Below, one piece after another: positions 43,876 to 52,124 of a stretch of DNA of 64,000 nucleotides. Under the pieces are notes generated by a model. It searched no databases. It saw only the letters and a program-made list of their open reading frames with translations, and was not told where the DNA came from. This stretch comes from Mycolicibacterium iranicum. GTDB lineage: Bacteria > Actinomycetota > Actinomycetes > Mycobacteriales > Mycobacteriaceae. A program made the position numbers and the translations under genes. Position 1 is the first letter of the stretch, and every line of letters begins with the position of its first letter. The DNA lies in assembly GCF_001650495.1 (NCBI RefSeq), contig NZ_LWCS01000087.1, positions 58,831 through 122,830 on the forward strand, in the 5' to 3' direction.

Positions 43876-43979
43876 CAGCTGGCCACGGGCGGCCCGCAGC
43901 AGGCGCAGCCGATCTCTGCGTCACCCGATCGTGGGACGGGAACCGGTTCGGGTGCGACGTCGGCGAACCTCGTCGATCG

Positions 43980-44771
43980 TCAAAGTCGCTGCACCAGCAG
44001 CGATTGTGCGCATGTGCCGATGAAGCCGTCGCGGTCGAACAGGTCGGCGGTCGTCGCTCCGATCCCGTCCGGGCCGATCGACCCGCGGGCGCGCAGGCCG
44101 AAGTCCCGTCCCCGGGGGAGCCGATGAAGGTGGACGACGGTGTCGGTGTTCATGAACATGAACCGCTGCGGATCCAGCGCCGCGCCGATTCCGTTCGCCG
44201 AATCGACCACCATCGCGAGCCTCTGTAGCGGTGTGGTTGGCTCCGAATCAACAAGGGGCACAAGCGGGCTCAGCCATGCGACAGCGCTGCCGTCCTGATC
44301 GGGCTGCCTGCGCCAGCTGATCGTCTCCAGATAGCCGGGCGCGCCTTCCCACGCATGTGCGACGGCCACCGCGTCACGTTCGACCAGCGGCGGGTAGCGG
44401 TCGGTGACGGCGTCGCGGGTGTCGCTCGGCGCCAGCAGCCACGCGGTGACGCGGGCGACGGCCCTGCGCGTTCCGTCCGGCCGGTCGGCGAGCATTTCGG
44501 CGGCCGTCATCGAGATGCGGCTACCGGGCCGGTCTACCCAGGCCCGCACCCGCACGGTCGTCACCGGTATCGCACCCAGGATGTCGAGGGTCAGCCTCGC
44601 GACTCGCAAACCGGTTCCGGCGGAGAGCTTTTCGATCGCCATGGTCAGTAAGGCCAGCGGCGGGGAGCCGTGCTGGATCTGAGGATCCCAGTTGCTGCGG
44701 GTGCCATCGGTCGACTCGAAGACGTCGAACTCACCGTCTGTACCGAGGCGGTGGAAGAGGCAGTCGATCAC
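43980..44771 (-). CDS. Acyl-CoA thioesterase-like (double hot-dog) protein
   Basis: 263 aa from a GTG overlapping the RecB-like gene's stop (GTGA). Hot-dog helix region: NWDPQIQHGSPPLALLTMAIE near residue 30. The second half has NTDTVVHLHRLPRGRDFGL and GIGATTADLFDRDG, as in TesB-like thioesterases of actinobacteria. Predicted to hydrolyse or bind acyl-CoA; specificity unknown. Confidence 0.82.
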   Translation of the reverse strand: MIDCLFHRLGTDGEFDVFESTDGTRSNWDPQIQHGSPPLALLTMAIEKLSAGTGLRVARLTLDILGAIPVTTVRVRAWVDRPGSRISMTAAEMLADRPDGTRRAVARVTAWLLAPSDTRDAVTDRYPPLVERDAVAVAHAWEGAPGYLETISWRRQPDQDGSAVAWLSPLVPLVDSEPTTPLQRLAMVVDSANGIGAALDPQRFMFMNTDTVVHLHRLPRGRDFGLRARGSIGPDGIGATTADLFDRDGFIGTCAQSLLVQRL

Positions 44772-45631
44772 GCTGCGGACTCTGCCTGCAGTACCGCGTC
44801 GGGATCGCCCTCGTCGAGCTGCTGGGGCCAGCCCGGATACGGCGGGGGAGTGCCGCCGAACGCCGGGCAGTGTGCCTGATGGGCGCACCAGTTGCACAGC
44901 CTCGACGGGCTCGGGCGGAAATCCCCTGTCGCTCCTGCAGATTGGATGGCACGCCAGATCGCCATCAACGTCTTCTCGAAGCGCTCGAGCTCCTCGAGGT
45001 CGGGCGTGTAGTCGAGCACCTGTTGATCGGCGAGGTAGAGCAGCCGCAGCCGGGTGGGCAGCACGCCGCGGGAGCGCAGCAGCGCGACAGCGTAGAACTT
45101 CATCTGGAACATCGCCTTGAACTCGGCCAGCGCACGCGCCTCGGGAGGCGCCTTGCCGGTCTTGTAGTCGACAACGCGCATCTCACCGGTCGGTGCGACG
45201 TCGATGCGGTCGACGAAGCCACGCAGCAGCGTGCCGTCAGCAAGTTCGACCTCCACGCGCTGCTCGCAGCTCTGCGGGTCGAAACGGGTCGGATCCTCCA
45301 GCCGGTAGTAACCCGAAAGCAGGGTGCGCGCCTGTTCCAGCAGCTCGGCTCGCATGCCGGGCTCGATGTCGGAGTCCAGCGACGGCTGCTCGGCGACCAG
45401 GCGGTCCCAGGCCGGCGTTACCAGTGCCGCCGCGGTCTCAGGCAACCGGTCCGCGGCGGGCAGCGCATAGAGCTGCTCGAGAGCGGCGTGCACGACGGAA
45501 CCGCGGACCTGTGCGGCCGACGACGGCTCCGGAAGGCGGTCGATCGCGCGGAACCGGTACAGCAGAGGGCACTGCTTGAAATCCGCGGCGCGCGACGGCG
45601 ACAACGCGGGGCGTCTCACCGGCGAGTCCAT
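44768..45631 (-). CDS. RecB-like PD-(D/E)XK exonuclease with Fe-S cysteines
   Basis: 287 aa. LSPSRAADFKQCPLLYRF starts the fold; the nuclease core is GFVDRIDV ... MRVVDYKTGKAP (Asp and the D-x-K motif); a Cys trio in LCNWCAHQAHCPAF plus the N-terminal Cys forms the 4Fe-4S site of the Cas4/AddB-like group. Likely a DNA repair exonuclease. A TACTGT -10 box exactly 7 bases before the ATG suggests leaderless expression. Equivalent to Rv2119. Confidence 0.9.
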   Translation of the reverse strand: MDSPVRRPALSPSRAADFKQCPLLYRFRAIDRLPEPSSAAQVRGSVVHAALEQLYALPAADRLPETAAALVTPAWDRLVAEQPSLDSDIEPGMRAELLEQARTLLSGYYRLEDPTRFDPQSCEQRVEVELADGTLLRGFVDRIDVAPTGEMRVVDYKTGKAPPEARALAEFKAMFQMKFYAVALLRSRGVLPTRLRLLYLADQQVLDYTPDLEELERFEKTLMAIWRAIQSAGATGDFRPSPSRLCNWCAHQAHCPAFGGTPPPYPGWPQQLDEGDPDAVLQAESAA

Positions 45632-45706
45632 GGCACTCACAGTAGGACCGCGGTCGGACAACCCCGGAGACCCGCCCCGGCGCGTCTACTGGCAGGCTGA
45701 TCAACC

Positions 45707-46537
45707 GTGCGCAGAACAGGGCCCTTCGAAATCGGTGATCGAGTGCAGCTCACCGACGCCAAGGGCAGGCGCTACACGATGCTGCTCAAACCCGGCGGCG
45801 AGTTCCACACCCACCGCGGCATCATCTCCCTCGACGACGTCGTCGGGCTGCCCGAAGGCAGCGTGATCAAGTCGACCAACGGCGACCAGTTCCTGGTGTT
45901 GCGGCCGCTGCTCGTCGACTATGTGATGTCGATGCCGCGCGGCGCTCAGGTGGTCTACCCCAAAGACGCGGCGCAGATCGTGCACGAGGGCGACATTTTC
46001 CCCGGTGCGCGGGTGCTGGAAGCCGGCGCGGGATCGGGGGCGTTGACGTGCTCACTGCTGCGCGCCGTCGGGCCGGAGGGACAGGTGACGTCCTACGAGC
46101 TTCGCGAAGACCATGCCGAACACGCGCTGCGCAACGTCGTGACGTTCTTCGGTGCACAGCCGTCCAACTGGGACCTGGTGACGGCCGATGTCTGCGAATA
46201 CGACGGGCCGGAGGTCGACCGGGTGGTGCTGGACATGCTGGCGCCGTGGGAGATCCTGGGCACGGTCGCGAAATCGCTCGTCCCCGGCGGGGTTCTGATG
46301 ATCTACGTCGCCACCGTCACCCAGCTGTCCAAGACCGTCGAGGCGCTGCGCGAGCAGCAATGCTGGACGGAGCCGAGGTCGTGGGAGAGCATGCAGCGAG
46401 GCTGGCACGTCGTCGGTCTGGCGGTGCGTCCCGAACACACGATGCGCGGGCACACGGCGTTCCTGATCAGCGCGCGCAAGCTCGCGCCTGGCGCGGTCGC
46501 TCCGGTTCCGCTGCGGAAGAAGCGGCCGACGATCTAG
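45707..46537 (+). CDS. trmI: tRNA (adenine(58)-N1)-methyltransferase
   Basis: 276 aa from a GTG. A beta-barrel N-terminal domain (FEIGDRVQLTDAKGRRYTM) is followed by a class I SAM fold with motif I VLEAGAGSGALTCSLL and Asp in VVLDMLAPWEIL. It methylates A58 in the tRNA T-loop. Close to the structurally known Rv2118c. Its TAG shares a CTAG with the convergent DUF503 gene. Confidence 0.95.
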   Translation: MRRTGPFEIGDRVQLTDAKGRRYTMLLKPGGEFHTHRGIISLDDVVGLPEGSVIKSTNGDQFLVLRPLLVDYVMSMPRGAQVVYPKDAAQIVHEGDIFPGARVLEAGAGSGALTCSLLRAVGPEGQVTSYELREDHAEHALRNVVTFFGAQPSNWDLVTADVCEYDGPEVDRVVLDMLAPWEILGTVAKSLVPGGVLMIYVATVTQLSKTVEALREQQCWTEPRSWESMQRGWHVVGLAVRPEHTMRGHTAFLISARKLAPGAVAPVPLRKKRPTI

Positions 46538-46830
46538 TCGTCGGTGCTCTTGAGAAGCCCACGTCGAGCGGAGAGCAATTCGAGTTCGGGGCGCGCAGCC
46601 ACCAGGCGTTCGGCGGCATCCAGGACGTCCACCACGTGTGCTCGGTCGGCGGCGACCAGCGCCATACCGATGCCTGCGCGCCGGTGCAGATCATGGGCGT
46701 CGGTCTCGGCCGCCGACACCGCGAACCGTCGCGACAGCTCGGCGATCACCGGCCGGATGACCGAGCGCTTCTGCTTGAGTGAATGCACGTCGCCGAGAAG
46801 GACGTCGAACTCCAGCCAGCCGATCCACAT
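46534..46830 (-). CDS. DUF503 family protein
   Basis: 98 aa. Ferredoxin-like small domain with the family hallmark GDVHSLKQKRSVIRPV. Function unknown (a relative of YlxP). It starts 4 bases after the lppK-like stop, so the two are co-transcribed. Position equals Rv2117. Confidence 0.88.
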   Translation of the reverse strand: MWIGWLEFDVLLGDVHSLKQKRSVIRPVIAELSRRFAVSAAETDAHDLHRRAGIGMALVAADRAHVVDVLDAAERLVAARPELELLSARRGLLKSTDD

Positions 46831-46834
46831 ACGA

Positions 46835-47395
46835 TCAGCGCGGCGGGGTCGGCGGTGCGGTGTCGAGCTCCAACAGCAGGTCCGCGGTTTGGCGGGTCAG
46901 CCGCCACGACCCGTCGGTGAGGGCGAACTCCATGGGATAGCGGAACTCGCCGCCCTGCGGGTTGGCCTGCCTGACGACAATCGTGGTGACGACATTGCCG
47001 GGCACGGCCCGTGACCATGCGAGGTCTCTCGCCTCGAAGGTCAGGGGCAGAGCGGCGTTGTCCCGCAGCGCGATCGCGAAACGGTCGAGACCGGCAGCCT
47101 CGTCGGGAGTGCCCTGTTCGATCAGCGTGATTTTTTGGTCGCCGGGAATCGCCGGGTCGGCCAACCGGGCCATCACGTCGGTCAAAGCGTTCGCCGGCGG
47201 CAGCGGGGGTCCGCCGGGAGAGTCGGGAATCGGATCGGAGTGCCCGGCAGACGGTGTGGGCGCCGCGGTCGAGGACGGCGTGACGGCGGGACGCTCGGGC
47301 TGATCGCACCCGCTGAGGAACCCACACAGCCCGAGCGCCGCCACACCGAGTGTGGCGGCGCAACGGGCTACGAGGGGTGGACGCGCCAGCGTCAC
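46835..47395 (-). CDS. lppK: LppK-like lipoprotein
   Basis: 186 aa from a GTG. Lipobox GFLSGC, a Pro/Ser/Thr-rich linker to about residue 70, then a small NTF2-like/low-MW-antigen-type domain (ADPAIPGDQKITLIEQGT; EFALTDGSWRLTRQTADLLL). Named from its place in the conserved block (Rv2116) and from its similarity to the neighbouring MTB12 protein, which suggests duplication. Confidence 0.78.
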   Translation of the reverse strand: MTLARPPLVARCAATLGVAALGLCGFLSGCDQPERPAVTPSSTAAPTPSAGHSDPIPDSPGGPPLPPANALTDVMARLADPAIPGDQKITLIEQGTPDEAAGLDRFAIALRDNAALPLTFEARDLAWSRAVPGNVVTTIVVRQANPQGGEFRYPMEFALTDGSWRLTRQTADLLLELDTAPPTPPR

Positions 47396-47412
47396 AATTT
47401 CGTCAGAAGCGG

Positions 47413-47916
47413 TCAGCCACCGACGGCGCTGAGCAGCGCCAGGGCCGACTGCTTCGAGATCTGCCATCCGGTCGGGCTGGGGCCCGCGACGAAGACGACG
47501 TTTTGGGAGGCCGCCGCGCCCGTTTGCGCGGTCGCGGTGACGCTCGCGGTGGCCACAGGGCCGTTCTGGTCGATGTTGGACACCACGAAGTTCAACGGGA
47601 AGTAGCCCTGGGCAGCGGCATTGTTGTAGCTGTTGTCGGCGACTCTGGCCTCGATGCGGCCGAGGCCACCCTCGATGTAAGAGCCCTTGCCACCTGCGAA
47701 CGATCCCGGGCCTGCGAGCGCGCTCAGCGTCGTCACCAGCGGACCCTGCAGATCGGGAGCGGGGGCGGCAGGCAACGGCGCACCGACGGCGACAGGCGAG
47801 GCTGACGCGATCCCGGCACCGGTTGCAATCGAGGTCACACCCGCGGCCGCACCACCGACGAATGCGGCGGCTGCTGCCCCAGCGGTAAGGCTGGTAACGA
47901 GGGATTTCAGGGTCAC
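47413..47916 (-). CDS. mtb12: Low-molecular-weight secreted antigen, MTB12/CFP-2 family
   Basis: 167 aa from a GTG with GGAAGGA upstream. Signal peptide (SLVTSLTAGAAAAAFVGGAA) with cleavage around ASASP. The mature domain ends NVVFVAGPSPTGWQISKQSA, the pattern of M. tuberculosis MTB12. Secreted; function unknown, known as an antigen. Divergent from mpa, 17 bases before lppK on the same strand. Confidence 0.88.
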   Translation of the reverse strand: MTLKSLVTSLTAGAAAAAFVGGAAAGVTSIATGAGIASASPVAVGAPLPAAPAPDLQGPLVTTLSALAGPGSFAGGKGSYIEGGLGRIEARVADNSYNNAAAQGYFPLNFVVSNIDQNGPVATASVTATAQTGAAASQNVVFVAGPSPTGWQISKQSALALLSAVGG

Positions 47917-48063
47917 GGCTGTCCTTCCGTTCTGCCGAACTGATCTACAGAGGCTAACAGTGTTGCTGGTGTGTCGAATTCCTAGAGCACACACAATGAC
48001 TGAATCGCCGGTAGCGTTGAAGTTGTTACCGCACCAACATCGGGTGTGGGAAAGGAGCTCAGC

Positions 48064-49911
48064 ATGAGTGAGTCCGAGCGTTCCGGAGGCTCTGACGCCT
48101 TTGGAACATCCCCTAGTAGCCACCTGTCCAGCGACGACGCGGCAGAGCTGGAACAGCTGCGACGCGAGGCGGCGGCCTTGCGAGAACAGCTGGAGAATGC
48201 TGTTGGTTCCCAAAGCGGTTTGCGCAGTGCACGAGATGTTCACCAGCTCGAGGCGAGAATCGACTCGCTGGCCGCCCGCAACGCCAAGCTGATGGACACC
48301 TTGAAGGAGGCGCGCCAGCAGTTGCTGGCGCTCCGGGAAGAGGTCGACCGCCTCGGTCAGCCACCCAGCGGCTACGGCGTACTGCTGTCGGTCCAGGACG
48401 ACGACACCGTCGACGTATTCACTTCGGGCCGGAAGATGCGGCTGACGTGCTCGCCCAACATCGACACCAAGGCGCTGAAGAAGGGCCAGACGGTGCGGCT
48501 CAACGAGGCGCTCACCGTGGTCGAGGCCGGCACCTATGAATCCGTCGGTGAGATCAGCACTCTGCGGGAGATCCTGGCCGACGGGCACCGCGCCCTCGTG
48601 GTCGGCCACGCCGACGAGGAGCGCATTGTCTGGCTGGCCGAGCCCCTGGTCGCGGCCGAGCATTTGCCCGAGGACTCATACGCCGACGAGAACGACCTCA
48701 CCGACGACCGGCCCCGCAAGCTGCGTCCCGGTGATTCCCTGCTGGTCGACACCAAGGCCGGATATGCGTTCGAGCGCGTTCCCAAGGCAGAGGTCGAAGA
48801 CCTCGTGCTCGAAGAGGTCCCCGATGTCAGCTACCACGACATCGGCGGCCTGACCCGTCAGATCGAGCAGATCCGCGACGCTGTCGAGCTGCCGTTCCTG
48901 CACAAGGAGCTTTACCGCGAGTACTCGCTGCGCCCGCCCAAGGGTGTCCTCCTCTACGGTCCGCCCGGTTGCGGCAAGACGCTGATCGCCAAGGCGGTCG
49001 CCAACTCGCTGGCCAAGAAGATGGCCGAGGTCCGTGGGGACGACGCCCGCGAGGCGAAGTCCTACTTCCTCAACATCAAAGGTCCCGAGCTGCTGAACAA
49101 GTTCGTCGGTGAGACCGAGCGGCACATCCGACTGATCTTCCAGCGGGCCCGTGAGAAGGCCTCCGAAGGCACCCCGGTGATCGTGTTCTTCGACGAGATG
49201 GACTCGATCTTCCGGACCCGCGGCACGGGCGTCAGCTCCGACGTCGAAACGACGGTCGTGCCGCAGCTTCTGAGCGAGATCGACGGTGTCGAGGGGCTGG
49301 AGAACGTCATCGTCATCGGCGCCTCCAATCGTGAGGATATGATCGACCCCGCGATCCTGCGGCCCGGCCGTCTCGACGTCAAGATCAAGATCGAGCGGCC
49401 GGACGCAGAGGCGGCGCAGGACATCTTCAGCAAGTACCTCACCGAGGAACTGCCCATCCACCTCGACGATCTCGCCGAGTTCTCCGGCGACCGCGCCGCG
49501 ACGATCAAGGCAATGATCGAGAAGGTCGTCGACCGGATGTACGCCGAGATCGACGACAACCGTTTCCTGGAGGTCACCTACGCCAACGGTGACAAGGAAG
49601 TCATGTACTTCAAGGACTTCAACTCCGGCGCCATGATCCAGAACGTCGTGGACCGGGCGAAGAAGAATGCGATCAAGGCGGTGTTGGAAACCGGTCAGCC
49701 CGGTCTGCGCATCCAGCACCTGCTCGACTCGATCGTCGACGAGTTCGCGGAGAACGAGGATCTGCCCAACACCACGAATCCTGATGACTGGGCCAGGATT
49801 TCGGGTAAGAAGGGCGAGCGGATCGTCTACATCCGCACTCTTGTCACCGGCAAGAGTTCGTCCGCAAGCCGCGCTATCGATACCGAGTCCAACCTCGGGC
49901 AGTACCTGTAG
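48064..49911 (+). CDS. mpa: Mycobacterial proteasome ATPase (Mpa/ARC)
   Basis: 615 aa from the ATG at 48064 (AAAGGAG upstream). An N-terminal coiled coil (about 25-85), which binds Pup, is followed by two OB domains (about 95-235) and an AAA+ domain with Walker A GPPGCGKT, Walker B VIVFFDEMD and arginine fingers near RPGRLDVK. It ends in QYL, the penultimate-Tyr tail that docks into the 20S core. A hexameric unfoldase for pupylated proteins. Confidence 0.97.
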   Translation: MSESERSGGSDAFGTSPSSHLSSDDAAELEQLRREAAALREQLENAVGSQSGLRSARDVHQLEARIDSLAARNAKLMDTLKEARQQLLALREEVDRLGQPPSGYGVLLSVQDDDTVDVFTSGRKMRLTCSPNIDTKALKKGQTVRLNEALTVVEAGTYESVGEISTLREILADGHRALVVGHADEERIVWLAEPLVAAEHLPEDSYADENDLTDDRPRKLRPGDSLLVDTKAGYAFERVPKAEVEDLVLEEVPDVSYHDIGGLTRQIEQIRDAVELPFLHKELYREYSLRPPKGVLLYGPPGCGKTLIAKAVANSLAKKMAEVRGDDAREAKSYFLNIKGPELLNKFVGETERHIRLIFQRAREKASEGTPVIVFFDEMDSIFRTRGTGVSSDVETTVVPQLLSEIDGVEGLENVIVIGASNREDMIDPAILRPGRLDVKIKIERPDAEAAQDIFSKYLTEELPIHLDDLAEFSGDRAATIKAMIEKVVDRMYAEIDDNRFLEVTYANGDKEVMYFKDFNSGAMIQNVVDRAKKNAIKAVLETGQPGLRIQHLLDSIVDEFAENEDLPNTTNPDDWARISGKKGERIVYIRTLVTGKSSSASRAIDTESNLGQYL

Positions 49912-49920
49912 CCGGGATCC

Positions 49921-49953
49921 GGGGCCCGGGGCGATCGCCTCGGGCCCGGATTT
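49921..49953 (+). terminator. GC-rich hairpin after mpa
   Basis: GGGCCCGGGG-CGATCG-CCTCGGGCCC gives a 10-bp stem (one G-T pair) with a 6-base loop, 10 bases after the mpa stop, then ATTTCG. A plausible intrinsic terminator, although the T-run is short. Confidence 0.6.
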
Positions 49954-50037
49954 CGCACGAATTGTTCACATCCCCGACTTCGTCATGACATCGAGCGCGC
50001 GTACTTTTCGCGCAAAGTCATCACGATCGGGAGCCTT

Positions 50038-50355
50038 ATGAAGAGCTATGCCGCACGGATCATCGCCGTGACGTCTCTGTTGTTCGCGACGGCAGTTGTC
50101 GCCGCAAGTCCCGCGATGGCCGACGAATGGGAGATGCCCGACGTCGAGGGGGAGCTGCTGCAGAGTGCGACGGAAGCCGTCCTCAAAGCCAGTGACGGCG
50201 CTGTCGCTCCGGAGACGTCGGTGGCGTCTGGTCCGCCCTTCGAGCAGATCAACCTCACCTACTGGGTGGTGTGTTCGCAGTCGCCCGAGGCCGGCGAGGA
50301 GATCTCCGGCGACACTCCGCCCGAGCTTGAGGTGGCGCGACCCAATCAGTGCTGA
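50038..50355 (+). CDS. Small exported PASTA-like protein
   Basis: 105 aa. Signal peptide (IIAVTSLLFATAVVAASPAMA, cleaved near AMADE). The mature ~77 residues resemble one PASTA repeat: MPDVEGELLQSATEAVLKAS, then VVCSQSPEAGEEIS and a short final strand. Two Cys, one the C-terminal residue, could form a disulfide. No function known; free-standing PASTA domains may bind muropeptides (inference). Stops in a TGATCA shared with the convergent gene. Confidence 0.75.
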   Translation: MKSYAARIIAVTSLLFATAVVAASPAMADEWEMPDVEGELLQSATEAVLKASDGAVAPETSVASGPPFEQINLTYWVVCSQSPEAGEEISGDTPPELEVARPNQC

Positions 50356-50958
50356 TCATGCCAACAGCGAATAGCTGTTGGCGAGGTCGTCCTGCAGGAC
50401 GCTGGCCTTCTCCGTCGTGGTGTCCACGCGCAGCGGCTGGTCCAGCGTGCGGGTCCGGTAGCTCCATCCGTCAGGCAGGGTGAGCCTGGGGGCCAGGTCC
50501 GCCAGGTCCGCCAGCGTCAGGTCGGGGTCGACGGTCTGACTGTAGGTCTGCATGACCCACTGGCGGCCGTCGGCGTCCACGAGTTCGAACACCGGGCTGC
50601 CTGCGTCGTAGACGAACGCGGCTCTCCGGTCGACGGTGTTGACCGAATACGGTGAGGGGTTCATCGACGCCAACGCGACCGTCGCCTGCCGCAGCATCTC
50701 GATGCCACCAAAAGTCTCCCGTTCGGTCTCGGTGCCGCCGTCCTTCTCGATGTGGCTCATCAGCCAGTAACGCGGCCCGTTGAGCACTGCGGCGACCGCC
50801 TGGTGCTCGGCGGCGATGGCCTGCGCGTCGAGTTTCGTCCACAGTTCGGCGGGGCAGTCGTTGAGCGGAAAGGTGTTGTATACGGTTGCCTGCGGGCCGG
50901 TCTCGTCCACGTGCACGAGGAGGACCTCACCGTATCGTTTGCCGAAGACGTTGGTCAC
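50356..50958 (-). CDS. Hypothetical protein, third gene of the membrane-protein operon
   Basis: 200 aa; no signal peptide or membrane helix. N-terminal MTNVFGKRYGEVLLVHVDE, central LNGPRYWLMSHIEKDG and a C-terminal half with FELVDADGRQWVMQTYSQ. I do not recognise the family with confidence. Coupled by ATGA to the membrane protein upstream, so it probably acts with the paralogous pair. Confidence 0.7.
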   Translation of the reverse strand: MTNVFGKRYGEVLLVHVDETGPQATVYNTFPLNDCPAELWTKLDAQAIAAEHQAVAAVLNGPRYWLMSHIEKDGGTETERETFGGIEMLRQATVALASMNPSPYSVNTVDRRAAFVYDAGSPVFELVDADGRQWVMQTYSQTVDPDLTLADLADLAPRLTLPDGWSYRTRTLDQPLRVDTTTEKASVLQDDLANSYSLLA

Positions 50959-52124
50959 GACGTGAATGTAGCCCGTCTCTCGATCTCAAGGTAGGCATCG
51001 CGACCGGCGAGGCTGTCGTCGATCAGCGGTTCGAAGAAGCGCTGACGATAGAGCGGGTCGACGCTCGTGCTCACCGTGAAGTAGAGCCCAGAGAGCACCG
51101 CGACGAACAGCGAGGTGTGCACCACGGTCTGCGGAATCGGGATGTGGATCCCGAACCACGTTCCGGCACAGGGGGGATCGCCGACCGAGCAGGTCTCCTC
51201 GGCCGACCACAGAACGGTGACGTCGTCGGGGATCGCAATGATCCCGAGAGCCAGGAAGAACGCGAAGAGCCCGGCGGTGAACAGCACGACCTGGATGGCC
51301 TGCGACACCACCATGACGGCAACGACGTTCATCTGCTCGGCTTTCGACAACGGGGTGCGGGCGGCCGGATCGGTCGGTACTGACTCCAGCGGTGTGCCGG
51401 CCAGCAGCGCGCTGGGATCCTCACGTTCGGATCGGTCCTGACGCAAGGCCCTGACCTCGTCACGGATCGTGGCGATCATGAAGAACAACGCCACGGCACT
51501 GAGGAAACCGATTGTCTGCCAAAGTCTTTCGCGACTCATCCGGGCCGACAGCTGCCACAGCTCACCGGTGAAATACACGACGACGGTCAGCATCAGCAGC
51601 GGCAGGGCGCGGCTCATCAGCGTGCCCAGCGCGCCCAGTTGCAGCCATGCGAACCGGAAAGCCCACAACGCGATCGAGCCGAAGCCCAGGTAGGTCAGCC
51701 AAATCGCCAGGAGCGAAATCGCGACGAAGATCGGCGCCTCCGCCGCGGCGGCCCGCGACCATCCACTCACCGTCAGCGGCATGACCACCACGAAGATCGC
51801 CATCACCAGCACCGCTGCCCAGCGGCGCAGCGCCTCGCCGATCCGCGTGCCCACTCGGTGCAGGATCTCCAAGGCGAAGGGCGCCGCGACGAGCACCACC
51901 GCGATCACACCGAGCCTGGCCGCATACCCGTAGTCCGGGTCGTCTCCGGTCAGGTCGGCCGCGATCATGGTGAGCGCGGTGAGTGCGCCGACCGCACTCA
52001 CCATCGGCGCGGACCGCTGGACGAGCTTGCGGGCCCGCACCCGCCTGGTGAGCACCAGGGGCAGACCCCGGTGCAGGAACCAGTCGTGGATCGGCCGCAG
52101 ATCCGGCGGCTTTTGCAGGCTCAT
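50955..52124 (-). CDS. Polytopic membrane protein, copy B of a tandem pair
   Basis: 389 aa with about eight or nine membrane helices. Shares with its neighbour the N-terminal WFLHRGLPLVL, a cytoplasmic loop with TPLSKAEQMNVVAVMVVSQA and the C-terminal RQRFFEPLIDDSLAGRDAY. No known family role. Overlaps both flanking genes by ATGA. Corresponds in place to the Rv2113/Rv2114 region next to dop. Confidence 0.8.
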   Translation of the reverse strand: MSLQKPPDLRPIHDWFLHRGLPLVLTRRVRARKLVQRSAPMVSAVGALTALTMIAADLTGDDPDYGYAARLGVIAVVLVAAPFALEILHRVGTRIGEALRRWAAVLVMAIFVVVMPLTVSGWSRAAAAEAPIFVAISLLAIWLTYLGFGSIALWAFRFAWLQLGALGTLMSRALPLLMLTVVVYFTGELWQLSARMSRERLWQTIGFLSAVALFFMIATIRDEVRALRQDRSEREDPSALLAGTPLESVPTDPAARTPLSKAEQMNVVAVMVVSQAIQVVLFTAGLFAFFLALGIIAIPDDVTVLWSAEETCSVGDPPCAGTWFGIHIPIPQTVVHTSLFVAVLSGLYFTVSTSVDPLYRQRFFEPLIDDSLAGRDAYLEIERRATFTS

